From assembly GCF_002217755.1 (NCBI RefSeq), contig NZ_BCFL01000024.1, forward strand, positions 124,001 to 188,000: a stretch of 64,000 nucleotides of DNA, read 5' to 3'. The stretch is from Streptomyces hyaluromycini. GTDB taxonomy: Bacteria; Actinomycetota; Actinomycetes; Streptomycetales; Streptomycetaceae. Below are positions 17,988 to 25,979 of the stretch, in pieces. Positions within the stretch are counted from its first letter, which is position 1; every line of letters begins with the position of its first letter. The notes beneath the pieces were generated by a model. The model was given only the letters and a program-made list of their open reading frames with translations, was not told the DNA's origin and did no database searches. A program made the position numbers and the translations under genes.

Positions 17988-18749
17988 ATGCATCTGCTGC
18001 TGATCGAGGACGACGACCGGGTGGCCGAGCCCCTGCTGGAGGGACTGGGCCGTTTCGGGTTCACCGTGGAACACGCGCGAACCGGTGCCGACGGCCTGTC
18101 CGCCGCGGAGCCGGCGATGGTGCTCCTGGACCTGGGGCTCCCCGACATGGACGGCATCGACGTCTGCCGGGAGCTGCGAGCCCGCTCCGCGGTCCCGATC
18201 ATCATGATCACCGCGCGGGATTCCGAGGCCGACCGGGTGCTCGGTCTGGAACTGGGCGCGGACGACTACGTGTCGAAGCCGTTCGGTGTCCGGGAGCTGG
18301 TGGCGCGGATCCGGGCCGTGGCCCGCCGGACCCGGGCCGTGCCCGGCGACGCGGGTGATCCGGTCACCGGAGCCTCCGGCAGCCGGGACCCGGCCGGTGA
18401 GGCCGGCGCCCAGCAGATCGGTCCCCTCAGCGTCGACCGCCGGACCCGTCAGGTGCGCGTGGGCCGGGTGCCGATCGCCCTGGCTCCCAAGGAGTTCTCG
18501 CTGCTCGTCTGCCTCGCCGAGGATCCCGGAGCCGTCTTCTCCCGCCAGCAGATCCTCGACACGGTGTGGGAGCCGGACTATTTCGGCCCCACGAAGACCC
18601 TCGATGTGCACATCGCCGCCCTGCGCCGCAAACTGGGTGACCCCTCCTGGATCGAGAACATCCGCGGCATCGGGTTCCGTCTTGTTCCGCCCGCAGGTCC
18701 CGGCCCGGCACCGGCCGCACCGGATCAGCCCCGCAGCGGCGTCCGATGA
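17988..18749 (+). CDS. OmpR-family response regulator
   Basis: 253 residues from ATG 17988; a much longer upstream extension in frame has no homologous look. The receiver domain covers residues 1-115, with phospho-acceptor Asp48 (LLDLGLPDMDG), acidic pair at 8-9 and Lys97 in SKPF. A variable linker follows, then a winged-helix DNA-binding domain (about 145-235, with LAPKEFSLL and TKTLDVHIAALRRKLG). It overlaps the histidine kinase gene by four bases (ATGA), so the two are made together. The upstream phased repeat suggests it controls its own promoter. Confidence 0.93.
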   Translation: MHLLLIEDDDRVAEPLLEGLGRFGFTVEHARTGADGLSAAEPAMVLLDLGLPDMDGIDVCRELRARSAVPIIMITARDSEADRVLGLELGADDYVSKPFGVRELVARIRAVARRTRAVPGDAGDPVTGASGSRDPAGEAGAQQIGPLSVDRRTRQVRVGRVPIALAPKEFSLLVCLAEDPGAVFSRQQILDTVWEPDYFGPTKTLDVHIAALRRKLGDPSWIENIRGIGFRLVPPAGPGPAPAAPDQPRSGVR

Positions 18750-20245
18750 CGCGCCGTCTGCTGCTCAGCTACCTCAGCCTCATGGCGCTCGTCCTGCTGG
18801 CCCTGGAAGTTCCCTTCGGCTTCGTCTACGCCCGCAACGAGCTGAACCGCTTCTCCCACACCGCGGAGCTGGGCGCGGTCACGCTCGCCTCGGTGTGCGA
18901 GGAGAAACTCGAACACGGGCGGGCGTCGGACCTGCCGGAATTCGCCCGCGACTTCGCCCGGCGCACCGGCAGCAGTGTGGTCATCACCGACCGGGGCGGC
19001 ACGGTCCTCACCGACTCCGCCGACGCCACCGCCGTGGGCACGAACCTCTTCTCCCAGCCGGACATCGCCACCGCCCTCCACGACCGGCCCGCCACCGGGA
19101 TCCGCGACGATCTCGTCCCGGGCGTCAAGGTCCTGTTCGCAACCGTGCCGGGCGGGTCCGGCGACACCGTCCCGTGCGTCGTCCGGACCCTCTACCCGCT
19201 CACCCCGATCGCCCAGAAGGTCCATGCCACCTGGGTCGCGCTCGGCGTCGTCGGCCTGGGCGTGCTGGCGGCGGTCGCGCTGATCGGTTCCGCGCTCGCC
19301 CGCTGGATCACCCGCCCGCTGCGGGCTCTGGAACGCGCCACGACGCAACTCGCCGACGGCCGCCTGACCGACCCTCCGGCCACCGACCGCGGACCACCCG
19401 AACTACGCCGGGTGACGGCCGCGTTCACCCGCACGGCAACCCGGCTCCAGCACCTGCTGCACGCCCAGCAGGCCTTCGCCTCCGAGGCGTCGCACCAGCT
19501 CAAGACCCCGTTGACCTCCCTGCGCCTGCGTCTGGAGAACTTCGAGCCCCACCTCGCCGCCTGCGCCCAGGACAGTCTCGGCGACGCGATCGACGAAGTC
19601 GCCCGCCTCAGCCGCATGGTCCAGGGGCTGCTCGCCCTCGCCCGGCTGGAGAACTCGGCGATCACCCCGGAGATCGTGGACCTCGACGCCGTCGTCGCCG
19701 ACCGCGCGGCCATCTGGACGGCGTTCGCCGGCGATCAGCGCGTCGGTATCGCGGTGGCCGGCACGAAGGTCGGCCAGGTGTGGGCGGTCGCGGGCGCACT
19801 GGAACAGATCCTCGACAACCTGCTGTCCAACGCGCTGAGCGTCTCCCCGCCCGGCACCACGATCACCCTGGCGACCGCCACCGCCACCGCGACGGCGGAC
19901 GACGGCTGCACGGTCGAACTGCATGTGATCGACCAGGGCCCGGGCATGACCGAAACCGACCGGCAACGGGCCTTCGACCGGTTCTGGCGTGCCGCTGACG
20001 CCCGCCATGACGGCACCGGCCTGGGCCTTTCCATGGTTCAGCGGCTCACCCAGGCCGGCGGCGGGGACGTCGCCCTGAACGCGGCGCCGGGTGGCGGCCT
20101 GGACGCCGTCGTCAGGCTGCGGCCCGTGCCGGCGGCCCGCGCCCGGCCCCACTCGGCGGCCCACCGCAGGACGCCACCACCGCGCGACAACAGCGCGCCG
20201 GACGACCGGCCGGTCACCGAGACCGTCTCGGGCGCAGACCCATGA
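18746..20245 (+). CDS. Sensor histidine kinase
   Basis: A 499-residue membrane kinase. The first helix is at about residues 8-28, an extracellular sensor domain spans about 30-155, and the second helix is at about 162-185, followed by HAMP (185-245). The HisKA domain has phospho-acceptor His250 in ASEASHQLKTPLT. The ATPase domain has QILDNLLSNAL (N box), DQGPGM (G1) and GTGLGLSM (G2). A disordered Arg/Pro-rich tail follows. It is the cognate partner of the response regulator it overlaps. The signal sensed is unknown; the neighbouring siderophore operon is only a positional hint. Confidence 0.93.
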   Translation: MTRRLLLSYLSLMALVLLALEVPFGFVYARNELNRFSHTAELGAVTLASVCEEKLEHGRASDLPEFARDFARRTGSSVVITDRGGTVLTDSADATAVGTNLFSQPDIATALHDRPATGIRDDLVPGVKVLFATVPGGSGDTVPCVVRTLYPLTPIAQKVHATWVALGVVGLGVLAAVALIGSALARWITRPLRALERATTQLADGRLTDPPATDRGPPELRRVTAAFTRTATRLQHLLHAQQAFASEASHQLKTPLTSLRLRLENFEPHLAACAQDSLGDAIDEVARLSRMVQGLLALARLENSAITPEIVDLDAVVADRAAIWTAFAGDQRVGIAVAGTKVGQVWAVAGALEQILDNLLSNALSVSPPGTTITLATATATATADDGCTVELHVIDQGPGMTETDRQRAFDRFWRAADARHDGTGLGLSMVQRLTQAGGGDVALNAAPGGGLDAVVRLRPVPAARARPHSAAHRRTPPPRDNSAPDDRPVTETVSGADP

Positions 20246-20366
20246 CCGCCGTTGCCGCGGTCGAAGTCAGGCTCCTGGAGGGCGCGTCCGGCACGTCCCC
20301 GGCACCCGCCCCGAGCGCGCCGCCCGAACCGCATGGCGCCATGCACAGGCGCGGAAGAGGACCGCC

Positions 20367-22118
20367 TTACCGGACGGCGGAAGCGGCGGCCGGGATGGGG
20401 GCGGAGGTGATCGTCATCGGCGTGCCGGTGACGGCGATGAGGTAGCTCCCCGGACCGTGGCCGCCGGGCATCGCGCGGAAACCCCCCTCGGGTTCCACCC
20501 GGTACTCCGCGGAGGCGTGCGGGGCCAGCACGGTGGGACCCGAGGCGATCGTCCACCAGTTGGAGGCGCCCTGGCCGGTACGGCTCGCGAAGTGCGGCTC
20601 AAGCGCCGTACCGGTGGTGTTGACGGCCCGGACGTCGATGGTGGTGACACCGACACGGGACCCGTGCCTGGCGAAGTGCGGCGCGAGGCTCATGCGCAGC
20701 GGCGGCGGGCTCGCGGCGGCGATCACGACGCACACGAGGGCGGGAGCGAGCAGCCCGGCCGCGACGACGGCCTTGGCGCGGCGGCCGCCGAGGCGGGGCA
20801 GGCGCGGCTGCCAGGCGGTGGCGAAGGCGGCGGCCGGGACGGTGGCGGCGGCCGCCAGCCACAGCGGGGTCATCATGAGGAAGTAGCCGTCCTGGGAACG
20901 CGTGGCCAGGTAGAAGACGCCCCACGGGAGGACGGTGAGGGCCGGGCCCAGCCGTCGGACGAACAGCAGCGTGGCCGCGAGCAGGCCGAGCAGGAGCAAC
21001 TGGCTGCCGTAGGAGTAGTAGTCGAGGCGGCTGCTGCCGTCGGTGAAGTAGTAGGAGATGCCCATCACGCCCTGACCGTGCAGGATCGCCTTCTGCTCCA
21101 GGGGCAGCAGGATCCCGTTCAGCCAGGTCGGGAAGTCCTGGACGGCGAAGTACGCGTTGACCGCGGACCAGGTGAGGGCGGCTGTGGCCGTGTAGCGGGC
21201 GGTGGCCGCCAGGGCGCGCCGGGGGCCGAGTTCGCCGCGCCGGACGGCGTACAGGCCGATCAGGAGGAACGGGGCGAGGAACCAGGCGAGTTGCTGGGCG
21301 GCGCAGGCGGCGCCCAGACAGGCCGCCCGCAGTACGCCCCCGGGGTCGAGGCGGCCGCCCTCGCCGGTGCTGGGCCAGCGCACCACGACGGGGATGAGCA
21401 GGGCGAGGGCCGTGATGGCCGGGTAGCCGGCGTAGGCGTAGTGGGGCAGGAGACCGAAGCCGAGGCAGACGGCCGTGCCGGCGGATCGCCAGGGTGCCGG
21501 CAGCAGGAACCACAGCAGGACCGAGGAGGCCAGCAGCGCGACGGTGGGGACCAGGGTGGCGGCCGCCGTCGAGTGGAGGACGGCGTGCACCGGTGCGGCG
21601 AGCAGGGCGGTCAGCGGCGGATAGCCGTACGTGTAGTCGGCGCCGCCGGACATGGTCTTGGTGATCCCGACACCGTGCGTGGCGAACAGCCAGGGCCACG
21701 GTTGGCCGTAGACCGGACGGCCGTGCAGGATCTGGTCCGCGGCCTGGGAGGTCAGTGCGGCTTCGTCCGTGCCCGCGTGGTCGAGCAGGTAGCCGCAGAT
21801 CACCAGGGCGACGGCGGTGACCAGTACGGCCGCGTCGACCCTGATCAGCGCCCGCCGGCCGCGTACGAGGAGGCTGAGGACGGCGCAGACGAGGATGGCG
21901 GCGTAGCAGACGGAGATGACGGCGGCGACCGGCGGGCTCGACGCCATCGCGGTGGTCCAGGCGGCGCGCGTGCCGATGAACAGGCTGATGGTGGCCACCA
22001 GGGTCATACCCCGGTGCCACTGCTGGGGCCCGGCATCCGGAGCAGCGAGGGCCGGGACCCGGGTCGGGGGCGGTGCCGCCAGGTGCGTCGCGGTACGACG
22101 GCGGATCTCGACGCCCAT
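20367..22118 (-). CDS. Polytopic membrane protein, GT-C/GT87-like
   Basis: 583 residues from ATG 22118 (an in-frame start at 22235 adds an unlikely basic leader). There are about 11-13 predicted membrane helices. The large first outer loop contains DQILHGRPVYG and YTYGYPPLTALLA, resembling the polyprenyl-phosphate-mannose-dependent mannosyltransferases (GT87/GT-C fold). A soluble beta-rich C-terminal domain (about 470-583) follows. A role in cell-envelope glycosylation is plausible but not proven; I do not recognise a specific orthologue. It converges on the kinase gene at 20245. Confidence 0.65.
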   Translation of the reverse strand: MGVEIRRRTATHLAAPPPTRVPALAAPDAGPQQWHRGMTLVATISLFIGTRAAWTTAMASSPPVAAVISVCYAAILVCAVLSLLVRGRRALIRVDAAVLVTAVALVICGYLLDHAGTDEAALTSQAADQILHGRPVYGQPWPWLFATHGVGITKTMSGGADYTYGYPPLTALLAAPVHAVLHSTAAATLVPTVALLASSVLLWFLLPAPWRSAGTAVCLGFGLLPHYAYAGYPAITALALLIPVVVRWPSTGEGGRLDPGGVLRAACLGAACAAQQLAWFLAPFLLIGLYAVRRGELGPRRALAATARYTATAALTWSAVNAYFAVQDFPTWLNGILLPLEQKAILHGQGVMGISYYFTDGSSRLDYYSYGSQLLLLGLLAATLLFVRRLGPALTVLPWGVFYLATRSQDGYFLMMTPLWLAAAATVPAAAFATAWQPRLPRLGGRRAKAVVAAGLLAPALVCVVIAAASPPPLRMSLAPHFARHGSRVGVTTIDVRAVNTTGTALEPHFASRTGQGASNWWTIASGPTVLAPHASAEYRVEPEGGFRAMPGGHGPGSYLIAVTGTPMTITSAPIPAAASAVR

Positions 22119-22279
22119 TCCGCCACGATGGGTGTCAGTCAAGGACTGCCTCCTCTGTCTCGCCTCCGTCGGGCGGCACCCGCATGTGCCGGGTCGGAGG
22201 TCCGTCCGACCGCCCCGGACACGGGATGCACGCATCCGCCGTTCAGGGCGGGGACGAATGGACGCCCCTGCTCGATCAT

Positions 22280-22311
22280 CTACAGTTCATCTGACGTCTA
22301 CAAGGCTGTAG
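22280..22311. promoter_or_regulatory. CTACA/TGTAG dyad, BlaI/CopY-type operator candidate
   Basis: CTACA-AGGC-TGTAG at 22298-22311 is an inverted repeat, and a CTACAG half-site lies 18 bp upstream at 22280-22285. BlaI/MecI/CopY-type repressors bind (T)ACA-N-TGT(A) dyads. It lies about 160-190 bp upstream of the membrane glycosyltransferase-like gene. No BlaI-type gene is in the window. Confidence 0.45.
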
Positions 22312-22409
22312 TCGGTAAGCGGTTTGCGTGAAATCGTTGAGCGGGCGGACGGCGCAGTCGATGCTCGCCTCGGTCACCGGGGCCCGGCCCGGCGGTGACG
22401 CGGCCCGTC

Positions 22410-23732
22410 TCACCCAGGCGTCCCTGTCCCCGATGTCTCGTCCTGGTCGACGGGAAGGAGCAGGGTGAACGTCGCCGGGTGCCGGCTGCTCAGGGAGAGC
22501 CGGCCGCCGAGCGAGACGGCCAGGTCACGGGCGAGGGCCAGGCCGATGCCCGTTCCCTCCCCGTCGCCGGTGCGGCCGCGGTCGAAGAGCCGGGACGGCT
22601 CGCCCGTCACGGCGCCCTCGTCGCGCACGTCGAAGGCGAGGGCGTCCTCCAGGTCCCGCACCGCCACGCGGACCGTGCCGCGCCCGTGCACCCGGGCGTT
22701 GTCCAGCAGGATGCCCAGCACTTCCGACACGGACCCGCCCGGAACCCGGACGTCGGCCGGCACCTCCTGGCCGGCGCACTCCAGCCGCCTGCCGTCCTGG
22801 GCGAAGAGACCGTGCCACCGTTCCTCCGTCTCCCGCAGCAGCTGTCCTACGGCGATCGTCCCGGCGGCGGGGCGAGCCCTCTCTCCGGAGCGGGACAGGC
22901 GCAGCACCTCCTCCACCGTGCGGTGCAGGCGTTGGGCGGTGGCCAGCGCCTCGGCCAGCACGGGCCGCAGCCGGGCGTCGTCGTCCTGGGCGAGGCCCGC
23001 TTCCAGGGCGAGCTGCAGCCCGGTGAGCGGGGTGCGCAGCTGGTGGGAGGCGTTGGCGGTGAAGTCACGTTCACGGCGCAGGAGTTCGGAGAGACTGTGC
23101 AGCATCTCGTTGTGCGTGCGGGCGACCTGGTCGATCTCGGCGACGCTGCTCGGTGCGGCCCGTGCGGTCAGGTCGCCCTCGGTCACCGCCCGGCAGTGGC
23201 GGGAGAGGTCCTCCAGCGGCGCGGCCAGCGCGCGGGCCTGACGGCGGGCGACGAGGACGGCGACGGTCAGCGCGAGCGCGGCCACCCCGAGCAGCAGCGT
23301 CCAGGCCGCGAAGACCCGGTCGCGTACGGCGGCTGCGGGGGTCGAGGCCCGTACGACGCCGATCACCTTCTCGGCGTGCGAGACGGGCACGGCCACCACC
23401 AGGTCGGCGCCCGCCCGGCCCCGTACCGCCGCACCGCCCAGGGCCTGGCCGACCGGGGTGTCGCCGGGCCGTGGGCCGCTGCCCGCGCGCAGTCGCAGGT
23501 GAGGGTCGTACAGGCCAAGACGCCCGCCGGCCGGGGGCGCGGGCAGTTCCACCGGGTCGCCGGTCACGAAGTCCGGACTCACGCGTACGGCCGCGGCCAG
23601 CGCCGACCGTTCCAGCGTGTCGCGCTGGTCGGCGTACAGGGACGACCTGATCGCCAGGGCCAGCGGGACGGCGAGGAGGACGACGGCGACCAGAGCGGCG
23701 GTCAGGGCGACTCGCACCACGCGCTGTCTCAT
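22410..23732 (-). CDS. Sensor histidine kinase
   Basis: 440 residues from ATG 23732 (longer in-frame start at 23780). The first membrane helix is at about residues 8-30, an extracellular domain spans about 31-140, and the second helix is at about 145-165, followed by HAMP. The HisKA motif ANASHQLRTPLT carries His230. The ATPase core has ILLDNARVHG, DEGAVTG and GTGIGLALA. It is on the minus strand, divergent from the lipoprotein and ABC-transporter genes. The probable partner regulator is the one at 28794, on the other side of the transporter. Confidence 0.9.
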   Translation of the reverse strand: MRQRVVRVALTAALVAVVLLAVPLALAIRSSLYADQRDTLERSALAAAVRVSPDFVTGDPVELPAPPAGGRLGLYDPHLRLRAGSGPRPGDTPVGQALGGAAVRGRAGADLVVAVPVSHAEKVIGVVRASTPAAAVRDRVFAAWTLLLGVAALALTVAVLVARRQARALAAPLEDLSRHCRAVTEGDLTARAAPSSVAEIDQVARTHNEMLHSLSELLRRERDFTANASHQLRTPLTGLQLALEAGLAQDDDARLRPVLAEALATAQRLHRTVEEVLRLSRSGERARPAAGTIAVGQLLRETEERWHGLFAQDGRRLECAGQEVPADVRVPGGSVSEVLGILLDNARVHGRGTVRVAVRDLEDALAFDVRDEGAVTGEPSRLFDRGRTGDGEGTGIGLALARDLAVSLGGRLSLSSRHPATFTLLLPVDQDETSGTGTPG

Positions 23733-23795
23733 GCCCTCATCATGCGCGCCGCTCACCTGGGCGGATGCGCCGCGCCACACGCTTTTGCCGTCGTC

Positions 23796-23822
23796 TAACC
23801 CTCGGCGGGCGGGGCGTTAACC
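23796..23822. promoter_or_regulatory. TAACC repeats phased by 22 bp in divergent promoter region
   Basis: TAACC at 23796-23800 and again at 23818-23822, exactly two 11-bp steps apart, lie between the kinase (leftward) and lipoprotein (rightward) genes. The TAACC core matches the phased box at 17775. A response-regulator site is plausible. Confidence 0.4.
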
Positions 23823-23885
23823 GGTCGTTTCCTAGCGTCGGTGCCATGACCGTCCGGTCCGAGGCTCCCCTGGAGGGCAGTGGCC

Positions 23886-24521
23886 ATGGCAGCACACCCA
23901 AGGACGTACGCGGTCGTCGGGCTGACCCTCGTGGCGGCGGTGACGGCCGGCTGTTCCGGCTCCGGGTCGCACGCCGGCTCCGGTGGCCCCGCGTCCGGTC
24001 CGACCACCGTCAGCGGACAGAACCAGCCGGCGCCCACCGAGTCCAACCCGCCCGGCGACATCCCCGACAACCAGGTGTACGTCTCCTACCGGCCGGCCGG
24101 CGGTTCCTTCACCGGCTTCACCCTGAAGGTGCCCGAGGGCTGGGCCCGCACCGGCCAGGGCGGCACCACCGCCTTCACCGACAAGCTCAACACCGTGAGG
24201 ATCACCGCGGTTTCCGCCTCCGGCGCGCCCACGGTCGGCTCGGTCACCAACACGGTCGTACCCCAACTCCACTCCCAGGTCACGAAGTTCGCCTCGCCCA
24301 AGGTGAGTGAGGTGACCCGGCACGCCGGCCGCGTGGTCCTGCTGACCTATCAGGGCGACTCGGCGAAGGACCCGGTCACCGGCAAGGTGGTGCGGGACGC
24401 CTTCGAGCGGTACGCGTTCTACCGCGCGGGGCACGAGGTGGACCTGACCCTGTCGGGGCCGGTCAAGGCCGACAACGTCGACCCGTGGCGCATCGTCAGC
24501 GACTCCTTCGCCTGGCGGTGA
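23886..24521 (+). CDS. Small secreted lipoprotein
   Basis: 211 residues. ATG 23886 is preferred over GTG 23880 because GGAGGG lies eight bases upstream. The signal peptide ends in lipobox VTAGC (Cys at about residue 23). A Ser/Gly-rich linker and a mature domain of about 150 residues follow (VYVSYRPAGGSFTGFTLKVPE onward) with mixed alpha/beta character, ending in IVSDSFAWR. It starts the transporter gene set and lies only seven bases before the first ATPase gene. It may be a surface component or a target of the FtsX-type transporter. No specific function is recognised. Confidence 0.8.
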   Translation: MAAHPRTYAVVGLTLVAAVTAGCSGSGSHAGSGGPASGPTTVSGQNQPAPTESNPPGDIPDNQVYVSYRPAGGSFTGFTLKVPEGWARTGQGGTTAFTDKLNTVRITAVSASGAPTVGSVTNTVVPQLHSQVTKFASPKVSEVTRHAGRVVLLTYQGDSAKDPVTGKVVRDAFERYAFYRAGHEVDLTLSGPVKADNVDPWRIVSDSFAWR

Positions 24522-24528
24522 GCGCACC

Positions 24529-25263
24529 ATGCCCGACGGAACACACACGGACGGCGTCGCCCCTGACGTCCTCACGGCCCGCGAGCTGTACCGCTTCTAC
24601 CGGGCCGGGGAGGAGGAGACACTCGCACTGCGCGGGGTGTCGCTGAGGGTGCGGCGCGGGGAGACGGTCGCGGTCGTGGGCCCGTCCGGGGCCGGCAAGT
24701 CGACCCTGCTGGCGTGCCTGGCCGGACTCGACGAGCCCTCCGGCGGCGAGGTCCGCGTCGACGGCGTACGGATCAGCCACCGGCCCGAGACCGAGCGGGC
24801 CCGGTTGCGGGCCCGGCACATCGGCGTCCTGCTGCAGTCCCGCAACCTGCTGCCCCACCTGAGCGTGCGGGACAACGTCCGCCTGCCACAGCGGGCGCGG
24901 GGCCGCCGGGCCCCCGTCCCGGCCGGGGAACTGCTGGCCCGGGTGGGGCTGGCCGGCCGGGCGCACGCCCTGCCGCGCCAGCTGTCCGGCGGAGAGCTGG
25001 CCCGGGCCGGGCTCGCCGTCGCGCTGGCCAACGCGCCCGCCGTCCTGCTCGCCGACGAACCGACCGGTGAACTGGACGGCGAGACCGAGCAGTTGGTCCT
25101 GTCGATGCTGCGGGAGCGGGCCGCGGAGGGGTGCGCGGTGCTGATCGTCACGCACAGCCGGGAAGCCGTCCGTATCGCGGACCGGGTGATCACCCTGACG
25201 GACGGGAAGGCCACCGAGGCCCGGCGGCAGGACCGCGAGGAGGCGCCCGATGCCGTCGGATGA
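24529..25263 (+). CDS. ABC transporter ATPase (MacB/LolD type)
   Basis: A 244-residue ATP-binding subunit: Walker A GPSGAGKST (residues 51-59), Q-loop LLQSRN, signature LSGGELARAG, Walker B VLLADEPTGELD and switch His in THSREA. The DEPTGELD variant is typical of the MacB/LolD/FtsE branch that pairs with FtsX-fold permeases. It overlaps the second ATPase gene by 14 bp, so the two are translationally coupled. Confidence 0.92.
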   Translation: MPDGTHTDGVAPDVLTARELYRFYRAGEEETLALRGVSLRVRRGETVAVVGPSGAGKSTLLACLAGLDEPSGGEVRVDGVRISHRPETERARLRARHIGVLLQSRNLLPHLSVRDNVRLPQRARGRRAPVPAGELLARVGLAGRAHALPRQLSGGELARAGLAVALANAPAVLLADEPTGELDGETEQLVLSMLRERAAEGCAVLIVTHSREAVRIADRVITLTDGKATEARRQDREEAPDAVG

Positions 25264-25912
25264 GGTTCTTGTCGGCTGCGCGGACGCGGCCCTGACCTTC
25301 GGCCGGGGGCCTCAGGCGGTCGTGGCCGTGCACGGCGCCGACCTGGAGATCCGGGCCGGGGACCGGCTCGCGGTCGTCGGCCCCTCGGGGTCGGGCAAGA
25401 GCTCGCTGCTGCACCTGCTCGCCGGGCTCGAACAGCCCACCAGCGGCACCGTCACCCGGGCCGCCGCGCTGGGGCCGTACGACATCGGCCTGGTGTTCCA
25501 GGGCGACAGCCTGATCCCGGCCCTGGACGTGGTGGAGAACACCGCCCTGCCCCTGGTCCTCACCGATCGTCCGGAGGGCGAGGCCCGACTGTGCGCGCTC
25601 GCGGCACTCGCCCTGGTGGACGCCGCCGACCTGGCCGACCGGCTCCCCGAGGAGATCTCCGGCGGCCAGGCCCAGCGGGTGGCCGCCGCCCGGGTCCTGG
25701 CCCAGGCGCCCCGCCTGATCCTGGCCGACGAACCCACCGGCCGCCTCGACCACGCCACCGGCGCCCGCGTCCTGGACGCCCTGCTGACGGCCGCCGACCA
25801 CACCGGCGCGGCCCTCGTCGTCACCACCCACGACCCGGCCGTCGCCGCCCGGCTCACCGTCCGCCGCGGCATGCGCGACGGACGGCTGCTCGCACCCGAG
25901 GAGGTTCCGTGA
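25250..25912 (+). CDS. Second ABC transporter ATPase (MacB/LolD type)
   Basis: 220 residues with all ATPase motifs: GPSGSGKSS (Walker A), Q-loop LVFQGDS, ISGGQAQRVA (signature), LILADEPTGRLD (Walker B) and a switch His in TTHDP. Two different ATPases followed by one fused double-size permease suggest a heterodimeric nucleotide-binding pair. It lies 67 bp before the permease gene. Confidence 0.92.
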   Translation: MPSDEVLVGCADAALTFGRGPQAVVAVHGADLEIRAGDRLAVVGPSGSGKSSLLHLLAGLEQPTSGTVTRAAALGPYDIGLVFQGDSLIPALDVVENTALPLVLTDRPEGEARLCALAALALVDAADLADRLPEEISGGQAQRVAAARVLAQAPRLILADEPTGRLDHATGARVLDALLTAADHTGAALVVTTHDPAVAARLTVRRGMRDGRLLAPEEVP

Positions 25913-25979
25913 CCACCGCCCGGGCGCAGGAACCGCACCGGCACCGCACCGGAACCCCGCCGGCCTCCGAGGAGATGCC

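Noticed and set aside
20242..20445. 67-codon plus frame after the kinase gene
   Set aside because: Overlaps the end of the converging membrane-protein gene and has no protein-like pattern.
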